DNA of 64,000 nucleotides, taken from positions 124,001-188,000 of the forward strand of contig JAFUFJ010000004.1 in assembly GCA_017469955.1 (NCBI GenBank). The letters are read 5' to 3'. Below are positions 52,645 through 61,450 of this stretch, one piece after another; the first letter of the stretch is position 1; each line of letters opens with the position of its first letter. The stretch is from Prevotella sp. GTDB lineage: Bacteria; Bacteroidota; Bacteroidia; Bacteroidales; Bacteroidaceae. The notes under the pieces are model-generated. The model was given only the letters and a program-made list of their open reading frames with translations. It made no database searches and had not been told where the DNA came from. Both the position numbers and the translations under genes were made by a program.

Positions 52645-53064
52645 ATGATGACAACATTCGAAAGCACCATAAGACAAATCCCCTACCCGCAGCAACAAGT
52701 CTATCAGAAACTGAGCAACCTCGAGCATCTCGGACAGTTCAAAGACCGCATACCGGCTGACAAGGCCGACTCCTTCAGCTTCGATGCCGACTCTTTAAGC
52801 ATCAATGTGCCACCAGTCGGGAGCATCACCATGCGCATTGTCGACCGCGAAGAGCCCAAGACCGTCAAGTTTGAGGCAGCCGAAAGCCCCGTACCCTTCA
52901 ACTTCTGGATACAGCTTGTGCCCGTCAGTGAGGATACTTGCAAAATGAAGCTCACCTTGAAAGCCGAGCTCAACATCTTCATCAAGGGCATGGTTCAGAA
53001 ACCTTTGACAGAAGGTATCGAGAAAATAGCCGATGTGCTGCAGGCCATCAACTATGGAGAATAG
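52645..53064 (+). CDS. SRPBCC/START-like ligand-binding family protein
   Basis: 139 residues from MMTTFESTIRQIPYPQQQV. SRPBCC proteins have a helix-grip pocket for hydrophobic ligands. The opening (ESTIRQIPYPQQQVYQKLSN), the central beta strands with PVPFNFWIQLVP and the C-terminal helix (GIEKIADVLQAI) fit that fold. No ligand is known. It sits between pyrE and a lipoprotein gene, overlapping the latter by 11 bases. Confidence 0.8.
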   Translation: MMTTFESTIRQIPYPQQQVYQKLSNLEHLGQFKDRIPADKADSFSFDADSLSINVPPVGSITMRIVDREEPKTVKFEAAESPVPFNFWIQLVPVSEDTCKMKLTLKAELNIFIKGMVQKPLTEGIEKIADVLQAINYGE

Positions 53065-53626
53065 ACACAACCATACCCGCTCACACAGGAAATGGCTGCC
53101 GATGCTGGCCGCCATGCTTACCCTCATGGCCTGCGGAGACGCCGGTTTCGAGTATAGCAGCTTCCATCCTAACTTCACATTCCACAACGACACCCACCAG
53201 AACATGGCCCTTGCCACGGCAATGGACGCCATGTCGACAGGCGTATTCTGCAAGATTTCGTGCCAGCAACGGGGCGGAGCCTACTATTTTGTCTGCCAGA
53301 ACAACCGCGATCTCACCTCACCTCCCGACGTGTTCAATGCCGGAGACCTGCAACTCGGCAGCCAAAACAGACTGGGAATGAACAACGGACTCATCGTAGG
53401 ATACAGTGCATACGGAGAAGGATTCATGGCCTATGACGCCCAGTGTCCTGACTGTTTTGACTATAATGCACTGCCCGTCAAGAGCTATCCCCTCGAGATT
53501 TCTTTCACAGGAACGGCCACATGCAACCGGTGCCACCGCACGTTTGACATGAACACACGTGGCTGCGGACTGACAGCCTACAGAGCTTCAACCTCCGGAG
53601 CTTTCGGCATCCTGCACGTCTACTGA
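53054..53626 (+). CDS. Cysteine-rich lipoprotein of unknown function
   Basis: 190 residues from MENRHNHTRSHRKW, overlapping the SRPBCC stop. A basic stretch and hydrophobic segment end in the lipobox LMAC, so Cys at about residue 27 should be lipidated. The mature part contains spaced Cys pairs: CKISC, CPDC (followed by FDYN) and CNRC, with a further GCG near the end. CPDC and CNRC look like a zinc-ribbon or rubredoxin-type metal site. I do not recognise the family. Translational coupling to the SRPBCC gene suggests a shared pathway. Confidence 0.7.
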   Translation: MENRHNHTRSHRKWLPMLAAMLTLMACGDAGFEYSSFHPNFTFHNDTHQNMALATAMDAMSTGVFCKISCQQRGGAYYFVCQNNRDLTSPPDVFNAGDLQLGSQNRLGMNNGLIVGYSAYGEGFMAYDAQCPDCFDYNALPVKSYPLEISFTGTATCNRCHRTFDMNTRGCGLTAYRASTSGAFGILHVY

Positions 53627-53667
53627 ACCGCTTCCCAACCACAACTCTTCCCAAACAACCACAGAAC

Positions 53668-54582
53668 ATGACCCGGACACTCCTGACTCTGCTGCTCATC
53701 GTCGGCACCGTCACCGCAAAAGCACAGCAGAAATACACCTCAAGCCGACTCGAAATCATCGACATCACCAACGCCAGACGCACCATCGTGCGTGACTTCC
53801 CATACGTTATCGAGGCACCAAACTGGTCGAAAGACGGACGATGGATCGTCTACAATAGCCAAGGAAAGCTATATAAAATACGCTCAAACGGCAAAGGTGA
53901 GCCTCAGCCCATCAACACTTCATTTGCAGAAAACTGCAACAACGACCACGTCATCAGCAGCAAAGGCAGGCACATCGCTATCAGTCACCACACTAAAGAA
54001 GACTTCCAGTCGCGCATCTACATCGTGCCTTTTGCGGGAGGAACGCCACAACTCGTCACGCCTTTGGGCCCCAGTTACCTGCACGGATGGAGCCCTGACG
54101 GGCAAGAACTGGCCTACTGTGCGCAGAGAAACGGCGACTGGAACGTCTACGTCATTCCTGCTTCCGGCGGAGAAGAACGGCAGCTCACCACCGCAAAAGG
54201 ACTCGACGACGGCCCCGAATACGACCCTTCCGGCAAGCACATCTGGTTCAACAGCGCCAGAACGGGCGAGATGCAGATCTGGAAAATGAAGGCCGACGGC
54301 ACTGAACAGACCCAGATGACCCGCGACACGGAACGCAATGCATGGTTTCCACATGTCTCTCCTGACGGAAAAACGGTTGCCTACATCGCCTATCACCGAA
54401 GGGATATCGCGCCCGACCAGCACCTTCCTGGCTATGATGTCGACCTGATGGTCATGTCTTCCGACGGTCGGAATGCCCCGGAAGTGCTTGCTTCGCTCTT
54501 CGGAGGGCAAGGCTCTATGAACGTCAACTCTTGGGCTCCTGACAGCAAAAGGCTGTGCTTCGTGAGCTACAACAACAAATAA
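53668..54582 (+). CDS. TolB-like WD40/PD40 beta-propeller protein
   Basis: 304 residues. A signal peptide (MTRTLLTLLLIVGTVTAKAQ) is followed by six or so PD40 blades with the motif PxWSPDGxxxxY or variants: APNWSKDGRWIVY, HGWSPDGQELAYC, GPEYDPSGKHIWF, FPHVSPDGKTVAY and SWAPDSKRLCF. Such propellers are periplasmic binding modules, as in TolB, but no TolB N-terminal domain is present. It precedes the sulfatase by 55 bases and may act with it on sulfated glycans; that is inference. Confidence 0.85.
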   Translation: MTRTLLTLLLIVGTVTAKAQQKYTSSRLEIIDITNARRTIVRDFPYVIEAPNWSKDGRWIVYNSQGKLYKIRSNGKGEPQPINTSFAENCNNDHVISSKGRHIAISHHTKEDFQSRIYIVPFAGGTPQLVTPLGPSYLHGWSPDGQELAYCAQRNGDWNVYVIPASGGEERQLTTAKGLDDGPEYDPSGKHIWFNSARTGEMQIWKMKADGTEQTQMTRDTERNAWFPHVSPDGKTVAYIAYHRRDIAPDQHLPGYDVDLMVMSSDGRNAPEVLASLFGGQGSMNVNSWAPDSKRLCFVSYNNK

Positions 54583-54637
54583 GAATGGGTGCTTCGTGCG
54601 AAAACCCTGCAGAAACCAATAGAAAACGCTATCAGAC

Positions 54638-56170
54638 ATGCCAACCCAAAAAACTTCGTTCCTGCCGTTTGCGGCCCTTGCATCATTGCCTTCCCTGGCA
54701 CAAGGACAACAACCTAACGTGATCATCATCCTTGCTGACGACCTTGGATATGGAGATGTCAGCGCCTATGGGCAGACCTCTGTCAGCACGCCTAACATCG
54801 ATCGTCTGGCAGAAGGGGGCGTAAGCTTCACCGACGGGCATGCCACTTCGGCCACGTCGACGCCCTCTCGCTATGGTCTTTTCACGGGAATGTATCCGTG
54901 GAAGAACGAAGATGCGAAGATATTGCCTGGCGATGCTCCCCTGCTTATCTCGCCAAGTCAGTTCACGATGCCCAAGATGTTTCAGCGGGCAGGCTACCGA
55001 ACGGCAGCCATCGGGAAGTGGCATCTCGGCATGGGATATGGCAAAATAGACTGGAACAAGCCCATCGAGCCGGCGGGAAACGCCATCGGTTTCGACTATA
55101 CATGCCTCATTGCTGCCACAGTTGACAGGGTACCTACGGTGTATGTTGAGAACGGTTGCGTGGTAGGACTCGACCCTTCCGACCCCATCTATGTCGACTA
55201 TGAGCACAATTTTCCTGGTGAACCAACCGCGCTTACGCATCCAGAGCTGGTGAGAATGCAATGGTGTCACGGCCATCAGAACACCATTGTCAACGGTATT
55301 CCGCGCATCGGATACATGAAGGGAGGGCACGCCGCACGGTGGAAAGACGAAGAGATGGCGCAGTATTTCCTTGACCGTGTGGAGCATTTCCTTGACACAA
55401 CTGCCACAGACCGGCCGTTCTTTCTCTACTACGGGCTGCACGAACCTCACGTACCTCGCACGCCTGACACGCGCTTCCGGGGCGCCACTCAGCTCGGCCC
55501 GCGTGGCGATGTAGTGGCAGAAGCCGACTGGTGCGTGGGACAACTCGTGAAGAAGCTCGAGGAGAAAGGGCTCATGGACAACACGCTTATCATCTTTTCA
55601 AGCGACAACGGGCCCGTGCTTGACGACGGCTATGACGACGGTTCTCGCGAATCACGACCGGCACATGACCCCAACGGAGGGCTGCGAGGAGGCAAGTACA
55701 GCTTGTTCGACGCGGGCACGCGCGTACCTTTCTTTATATATTGGCAGGGACATATACAGCCCGCTGTCAACCGAAACCTCGTCTCTCAGCAAGACCTTCT
55801 CGCCTCGTTAGCCAAGCTAATAGGCCAGCATGTGCCCGACAACCTCGACTCAGAGGAGATGCTTGGCGTCTTCATGGGTAAGCAAAATGGGGGCAGAAAG
55901 AGCATGATTGTGGAGGCGAGCGGACGACTGGCCTACCGCAAAGGGCAGTATGCTCTCGTGCCCCCATACCACGGTCCTGCCACCAATGAGACTGACAACG
56001 AGCTGGGAGTGGTCAGCGACTTCACGCTGTATGACCTCGAAGCCGACCCTTCACAGACCCGCGACATCACCAAGGAACGGCCCGAACTGGTGGAAAAGCT
56101 GAAGCAGGAATTCCTTGAAACCACCCAGGGCTACTACAGTCCGGACACCGAACAAGAGACGTTGAAATAG
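54638..56170 (+). CDS. Serine-type sulfatase (arylsulfatase family S1)
   Basis: 510 residues. A likely signal peptide covers about residues 1-24. Sulfatases remove sulfate esters using a formylglycine made from Cys or Ser. The signature here is S74-T-P-S-R78 in ATSTPSRYGLFTG, so the residue to be oxidised is Ser. Metal ligands are in ILADDLGYGD (D34, D35) and FSSDNGPV; GKWHLGMGYG is the second signature. Ser-type enzymes need the radical-SAM maturase anSME, which is not in the window. The substrate is not determinable, and no susC/susD pair lies nearby. Confidence 0.93.
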   Translation: MPTQKTSFLPFAALASLPSLAQGQQPNVIIILADDLGYGDVSAYGQTSVSTPNIDRLAEGGVSFTDGHATSATSTPSRYGLFTGMYPWKNEDAKILPGDAPLLISPSQFTMPKMFQRAGYRTAAIGKWHLGMGYGKIDWNKPIEPAGNAIGFDYTCLIAATVDRVPTVYVENGCVVGLDPSDPIYVDYEHNFPGEPTALTHPELVRMQWCHGHQNTIVNGIPRIGYMKGGHAARWKDEEMAQYFLDRVEHFLDTTATDRPFFLYYGLHEPHVPRTPDTRFRGATQLGPRGDVVAEADWCVGQLVKKLEEKGLMDNTLIIFSSDNGPVLDDGYDDGSRESRPAHDPNGGLRGGKYSLFDAGTRVPFFIYWQGHIQPAVNRNLVSQQDLLASLAKLIGQHVPDNLDSEEMLGVFMGKQNGGRKSMIVEASGRLAYRKGQYALVPPYHGPATNETDNELGVVSDFTLYDLEADPSQTRDITKERPELVEKLKQEFLETTQGYYSPDTEQETLK

Positions 56171-56269
56171 ACATAGCGCGCTGACCGCAAACCGATTAGC
56201 GTCTGAGGGACTGCCCTTCTCCGAGACCGTCATGAGCATTGCCGGCGAGAGGGGCAGCCCTTCTTTCTG

Positions 56270-56374
56270 AGAAAGCTAAGATTTATGCCCGAGAAGTCTT
56301 AGCTTTCATGCCAATAACCCATAGACTTCTCACCCATAAAGCTATGACTTCTGACCCTGAAACCTTAGCTTTCT
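56270..56374. repeat. 22-bp periodic array, family 1 (copy G)
   Basis: Units start at 56270, 56292, 56314, 56336 and 56358. Cores are AGCTAAGAT, GTCTTAGCT, CCCATAGAC, AGCTATGAC and ACCTTAGCT; linkers GCCCG, TGCCA, CACCC and GACCC follow the copy F orientation. The 56171-56490 gap holds only this array and the promoter at 56477. Confidence 0.9.
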
Positions 56375-56476
56375 CCGCCACTGGGGAAAGACTTCTCTGG
56401 AAGCTTCGGAAGGAAGCACGGCGAGGCTGACGAAAAATTTCTGAGCGAGAACAGCCGTTAATTCAAAAAAATGTTG

Positions 56477-56484
56477 TAAGTTTG
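56477..56484 (+). promoter_or_regulatory. Bacteroidota -7 box directly before the ABC exporter start codon
   Basis: TAAGTTTG ends six bases before the ATG at 56491. Transcription should start within about three bases of the start codon, so the mRNA is probably leaderless. It also excludes an earlier start at 56482. Confidence 0.6.
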
Positions 56485-56490
56485 CAGGTT

Positions 56491-58320
56491 ATGAAAGACT
56501 TTCTCCAAGTGTTAAGGCGTTTTGTGCCTCCCTACAAGAAGTATCTCGTACTGTCTGTTGTGTTCAACATCCTCTCGGCAGTGCTCAACATATTCTCGTT
56601 TGCCACGCTCATTCCCATGCTGAACATCTTGTTCAAGACGGGCGAAGGCGAAAGCGCTACCGAGCTCATGGCTTGGGATTGGGGCCATATTGAGGACGTG
56701 CTGATGAACAACATGAACTACTACGTCAACCGCCTCATCGAGAGTACAGGGCCTACGACCACGCTGCTCATCATCGGACTCGTGCTCGCCTTCATGACCT
56801 TTCTGAAGACAGGCGCCTATTTTCTCTCGTCAGCCACCATCATTCCCATCCGTACAGGCGTGGTACGTGACATACGAAACCAACTCTATCAGAAGATTAC
56901 TTCGCTCTCGCTCGGGTTCTTTTCTGAAGAACGGAAGGGCGACATCATCGCCCGTATGAGCGGCGACGTGCAGGAGGTTGAGAACTCAATCATGTCAAGT
57001 CTCGACATGCTCTTCAAGAACCCCATCCTCATCCTGGCCTACTTCTCGATGCTCTTGTTCATATCATGGGAACTGACGCTCTTCACCATCGTCTTCGTTC
57101 CGCTCTTCGGATGGTTCATGGGCTTCGTAGGAAGGAAGCTAAAGGCAAAGAGCATCAAGGCACAAGCCCTCTGGAGCGACACCATGAGCCAGGTAGAAGA
57201 GACGCTCGGCGGACTGAGAATCATCAAGGCTTTCTCGGCCGAAGAGAAGATGAACCGCCGGTTTGACCGCATCAACTCGGGCTATCGCAACCTCATCATG
57301 CGCGTCAACATACGCCAACAGCTGGCCCATCCCATGTCGGAATTCCTCGGAACGGTGATGATCGTCATCGTGATGTGGTTCGGAGGCGTCCTTGTATTGA
57401 ACCACCAGACCCTCTCAGGACCCGTCTTCATCTACTACATGGTCATCCTCTACAGCATCATACAGCCACTGAAAGACTTCTCGAAAGCCAGCTACAACAT
57501 CCCGAAAGGCATGGCTTCGATGGAACGTATCGACAAAATATTGAAGGCAGAAATCGACATAAAAGAGCGGGAAAACCCACGCCACATCAGCGAGTTTGCC
57601 CACCAGATAGAGTTTAAGAACGTATCGTTCCGCTACGCAGACCTATGGGTTCTGCGCGACATCAACCTCACAGTCCCGAAAGGAAAGACCATTGCCTTGG
57701 TCGGACAAAGCGGAAGCGGCAAGTCGACTCTTGTCGATCTCATACCAAGATACTACGACGTGCAGGAGGGAGAAGTGCTCATCGACGGCATCAACGTCAA
57801 GGATCTCGGCGTGCATGACTTGCGGCAGCTCATCGGAAACGTCAACCAAGAGGCCATCCTCTTCAACGATACATTCTTCAACAACATCACATTCGGCGTC
57901 GACACAGCCACACAAGAAGAGGTCGAACAGGCCGCACGCATCGCCAATGCACACGACTTCATCGTCGCAAGCGAACAAGGCTACGACACCAATATAGGCG
58001 ATCGCGGAGGACGACTCTCAGGCGGACAGCGGCAAAGGGTATCCATCGCACGCGCCATCCTGAAGAATCCTCCCATACTTATACTTGACGAGGCCACCTC
58101 AGCACTTGACACTGAGAGCGAAAGACTGGTGCAAGACGCCCTCGAACGACTCATGAAGACCCGAACCACGGTGGCCATTGCCCACCGCCTCTCTACCATT
58201 CGCAACGCTGACGAGATATATGTCCTGCACGAAGGACGCATCGTTGAGCAAGGCACTCATGAACAACTCATAGCCAAAGACGGCTACTATAAGAAGCTTC
58301 ACGACATGCAACAAATATGA
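56491..58320 (+). CDS. ABC transporter with fused permease and ATPase (MsbA-like exporter)
   Basis: 609 residues from MKDFLQVLRRFVPPYKKYL. A six-helix permease (about 15-335) is followed by the ATPase: Walker A GQSGSGKST, signature LSGGQRQR, Walker B ILILDEATSALD and the switch His in IAHRLST. Half-transporters of this kind dimerise and export lipids or drugs. Followed by an LtaS-like gene (4-base ATGA overlap), an acyltransferase and glycosyltransferases, it is most likely a lipid or glycolipid flippase. Confidence 0.94.
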   Translation: MKDFLQVLRRFVPPYKKYLVLSVVFNILSAVLNIFSFATLIPMLNILFKTGEGESATELMAWDWGHIEDVLMNNMNYYVNRLIESTGPTTTLLIIGLVLAFMTFLKTGAYFLSSATIIPIRTGVVRDIRNQLYQKITSLSLGFFSEERKGDIIARMSGDVQEVENSIMSSLDMLFKNPILILAYFSMLLFISWELTLFTIVFVPLFGWFMGFVGRKLKAKSIKAQALWSDTMSQVEETLGGLRIIKAFSAEEKMNRRFDRINSGYRNLIMRVNIRQQLAHPMSEFLGTVMIVIVMWFGGVLVLNHQTLSGPVFIYYMVILYSIIQPLKDFSKASYNIPKGMASMERIDKILKAEIDIKERENPRHISEFAHQIEFKNVSFRYADLWVLRDINLTVPKGKTIALVGQSGSGKSTLVDLIPRYYDVQEGEVLIDGINVKDLGVHDLRQLIGNVNQEAILFNDTFFNNITFGVDTATQEEVEQAARIANAHDFIVASEQGYDTNIGDRGGRLSGGQRQRVSIARAILKNPPILILDEATSALDTESERLVQDALERLMKTRTTVAIAHRLSTIRNADEIYVLHEGRIVEQGTHEQLIAKDGYYKKLHDMQQI

Positions 58321-60401
58321 AAAAAAAGTTCAATATCCTCCATACTCCTCTAGGACCCGTCACGGCTCTCGTGGCCAATCTCGTGCTGGCTTTTGCCCTT
58401 TACCTCGCAGCACGCATAGAGTTCTTGCTCGAAAACAGAAGCCTCTTCGCCGACAGCAACCTCTCTCTTGACCGGCTTCTGACGATGTTTCAGGGCGGAT
58501 TCATGTTCGATCGTTCGGCTATTCTCTATACAAACATGCTGTGGTTGGTACTGATGCTCCTGCCCTGGCATGGCAAAGAAACCCGAGCCTACCACCTGTT
58601 CTGCAAGTGGTTGTTCGTCGTTGTCAACGGCATTGCACTGATAATAAACCTTTGCGACTCGGTCTATTTCCCCTTCACTTTGCGCCGAACTACGACAAGT
58701 GTCTTCCAAGAGTTCGCCGAAGAGAGCAACCTTTCAGGCATCTTTCTCACCGAACTGCTGAAGCATTGGTATCTTGTCGTGCTCGCCATCCTGCTCATTT
58801 GGCTCATGTGGAGGCTCTATCTAACACCACAAACCGAACGGAAATTCTACAGAACCCTGTCCCAACAGCTGCGCTTTGACGCCCTTCAACTGCTGTTTCT
58901 ATTGATCTCTGTCCCGGTTGTCATTGGCGGTTGTCGAGGAGGATTGGGCACAGGCATCCGGCCAATCACCATCAATAACGCCAACCAATACGTGCAACGT
59001 CCGTCAGAATGCGCCATTGTGTTGAACACGCCCTTTGCCCTTCTGCGTACGATCGGCAAGAGTGTCTTCCAAGTTCCCACCTATTATAATAATATAGAGA
59101 AGGCCGAACAGGTGTTCTCGCCTGTGCATCATCCGAAAGACAGCATAGCCTTCTCGGCAGAAATGGACAGCCTTGCCCGCATCAACAGCCTGCCATCGCC
59201 TGAAAAACCAGACCCGATGCTGCCTGCTATCAATGCCAAACAGCCCGTCATCTCTTCAGAATCATCACCCAGGAACGTCGTCATTCTCATCGTCGAAAGT
59301 TTCGGAAGAGAGTACATTGGAGCACTTAACAAAGACCTTGAGGGCGGACATTACAAGGGCTATACGCCCCATGTCGACCAGCTTGTCAGCCAAAGCCTCA
59401 CCTTCCGCCATTCGTTTGCCAACGGGAAAAAGTCGATTGACGGCATGCCTTCGGTGCTTTCAAGCATACCAATGTTTGTCGAACCGTTCGTGCTCACGCC
59501 CGCTTCAATGAATGACTACACCGGCATCGCAGGCATCCTGGCCAAAGAAGGCTATCATACAGCATTCTTCCACGGGGCTAACAGGGGCTCCATGGGCTTC
59601 TTGGCCTTTGCCAACAAGACCGGCTTCGCAGAATATTTCGGCCGGCAAGACTATGAGAGCGACCCGCGTTTCGGCGGACCTAAGGACTTTGACACTAACT
59701 GGGGCATCTGGGATGAGCCGTTCTTGCAATACTATTGTACGAAGATGTCGGAGATGAAAGAGCCTTTTATGACGGCTCTTTTCACCGTTTCCTCACACCA
59801 TCCCTTCGTGGTTCCCGAGAAATACAAGGAGGTATATCAGGAAGAAGAACTGCCCATCCACAAGTGCATACGCTATACTGACATGGCCATCGGGCGCTTT
59901 TTTGAGGAAGCAAAACGACAATCATGGTATGAAAACACGATATTCGTGCTTACAAGCGACCACACCAATCAGACAAACCACGATGAGTTCCGCTCCGACA
60001 TCGGCACCTTTGCGGCCCCAATCCTGTTCTTTGATCCGTCAGGAAGATTACCTCGGGGCATGAGCAATGCCATGGCTCAGCAGATAGACATCATGCCTAC
60101 TCTCCTTGGAGTCTTAGGCTACGACAAGCCTTACCTGGCCTTTGGCATCGACCTTTTGCAGACTCCTACGGAAGAAACCTTTGCCGTGAACTATCTCAAC
60201 GGAACCTATCAGTATGTGAAGTATGGCTATGTCCTGCAATTTGACGGAGAAAAGACCAAGGCCATCTATGCCATTGACGACCAGACCATGCGACAAAACC
60301 TCTTGGGAAAAGTACCCCTTCAGGAGCAGATGGAGCAGGAACTCAAGGCTATTATCTATCAGTATATGTACAGAATGGTGAACGACCAGCTGCACATTTA
60401 G
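58317..60401 (+). CDS. LtaS-like phosphoglycerol/phosphoethanolamine transferase family membrane protein
   Basis: 694 residues, start overlapping the exporter stop by 4 bases. About five N-terminal hydrophobic helices (to about 210) precede a periplasmic sulfatase-fold domain (about 320-640). Candidate active-site elements are VVILIVESFGREYIG (metal Glu), NGKKSIDGMPSVLSSIP (Ser as nucleophile, where LtaS has Thr), SSHHPFVVPE and TSDHTNQTN. Family members transfer phospho-groups from phospholipids to envelope glycans. Gram-negative Bacteroidota lack true lipoteichoic acid, so a modified glycan or lipid is the likely acceptor. Confidence 0.88.
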   Translation: MKKKFNILHTPLGPVTALVANLVLAFALYLAARIEFLLENRSLFADSNLSLDRLLTMFQGGFMFDRSAILYTNMLWLVLMLLPWHGKETRAYHLFCKWLFVVVNGIALIINLCDSVYFPFTLRRTTTSVFQEFAEESNLSGIFLTELLKHWYLVVLAILLIWLMWRLYLTPQTERKFYRTLSQQLRFDALQLLFLLISVPVVIGGCRGGLGTGIRPITINNANQYVQRPSECAIVLNTPFALLRTIGKSVFQVPTYYNNIEKAEQVFSPVHHPKDSIAFSAEMDSLARINSLPSPEKPDPMLPAINAKQPVISSESSPRNVVILIVESFGREYIGALNKDLEGGHYKGYTPHVDQLVSQSLTFRHSFANGKKSIDGMPSVLSSIPMFVEPFVLTPASMNDYTGIAGILAKEGYHTAFFHGANRGSMGFLAFANKTGFAEYFGRQDYESDPRFGGPKDFDTNWGIWDEPFLQYYCTKMSEMKEPFMTALFTVSSHHPFVVPEKYKEVYQEEELPIHKCIRYTDMAIGRFFEEAKRQSWYENTIFVLTSDHTNQTNHDEFRSDIGTFAAPILFFDPSGRLPRGMSNAMAQQIDIMPTLLGVLGYDKPYLAFGIDLLQTPTEETFAVNYLNGTYQYVKYGYVLQFDGEKTKAIYAIDDQTMRQNLLGKVPLQEQMEQELKAIIYQYMYRMVNDQLHI

Positions 60402-60493
60402 CCCTACTTGACACCGAAACCGCCACCCTTCACTGCCAGCAACGCACGTTTTCAAGCCCGCAACCACATGGAACCGACCCATACAACCATCCT

Positions 60494-61444
60494 ATGAAAC
60501 TGCTCTATCCTGTCATCTATGCCCTTTGGTGCGCACTGTCGCTCTTGCCTTTGCGCCTGCTTTACGTGTTCTCCGATGCCGTTTCATGGCTGATGTTCCG
60601 CGTCATCAAGTACCGTCATAAGACCATTTTAAAGAACCTTTCCTCGTCGTTCCCCGAGAAAAACGAAAGGGAAATCCGCCTGCTTGAGCGCAATTTCTAC
60701 CGTTATCTCTGCGACTACTTCGTCGAAACCGTCAAACTTATGACCATGAGCGAGCGCCAGTTATGCCGAAGAATGACCTTCACTGGTATGGAAGAACTCA
60801 ACCGGGTGCTCGACAAAGGCCAGTCGTGTGCCATCTATTTGGGCCACTATGGCAACTGGGAATGGATTGTTTCTCTGCCGTTATGGACATCCGATCACGT
60901 GCAGTGCGGGCAGATTTATCATCCACTCGAGAATGCTTCCTTCGACAGACTGTTCCTGAAAGTGCGCGAGAGATTTGGTGCACGATGCATTCCCATGAAA
61001 GACACGTTGCGCAGCATCCTGCAGTATCGCCAGCAGAAAAAGGTCGTATGCATCGGATATATCTCCGACCAGGCACCACATTGGTCGAACATTCACCACT
61101 GGATAGACTTCCTTCATCACGACACTCCGGTACTAACCGGAGCCGAAAGAATCGTGAAAAGCGTCGACCATGCCGTGTTCTATGGCGATGTTACACGCCC
61201 CCGACGCGGCTACTACAACTGCGAGATGCGCCTGATCAGCGAGCATCCGAAGGGACAGAGTGACTGGAACATCACCGACATCTACTTCAAAGAACTGGAG
61301 AACACCATCCTCCGCGCCCCGGAACTCTACCTCTGGAGCCACAAAAGATGGAAGCGGACGCGTGAGGAGTTTAACCGCCGTTACACTTATCGCGACGGAA
61401 AGGTCATCAAACGGAGCGAGGAACTGATCGTAACCACCAAGTAA
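60494..61444 (+). CDS. LpxL/HtrB-like lipid acyltransferase
   Basis: 316 residues. One N-terminal membrane helix is followed by an acyltransferase domain with the catalytic motif GHYGNWEW (H-x4-E) near residue 118. Further blocks are MKDTLRSILQYRQ and a downstream GYISDQAPHW. Family members add secondary acyl chains to lipid A or related lipids at the inner membrane. It is 92 bases after the LtaS-like gene, in line with envelope lipid assembly. A glycosyltransferase follows after 6 bases. Confidence 0.91.
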   Translation: MKLLYPVIYALWCALSLLPLRLLYVFSDAVSWLMFRVIKYRHKTILKNLSSSFPEKNEREIRLLERNFYRYLCDYFVETVKLMTMSERQLCRRMTFTGMEELNRVLDKGQSCAIYLGHYGNWEWIVSLPLWTSDHVQCGQIYHPLENASFDRLFLKVRERFGARCIPMKDTLRSILQYRQQKKVVCIGYISDQAPHWSNIHHWIDFLHHDTPVLTGAERIVKSVDHAVFYGDVTRPRRGYYNCEMRLISEHPKGQSDWNITDIYFKELENTILRAPELYLWSHKRWKRTREEFNRRYTYRDGKVIKRSEELIVTTK

Positions 61445-61450
61445 ACGCAC

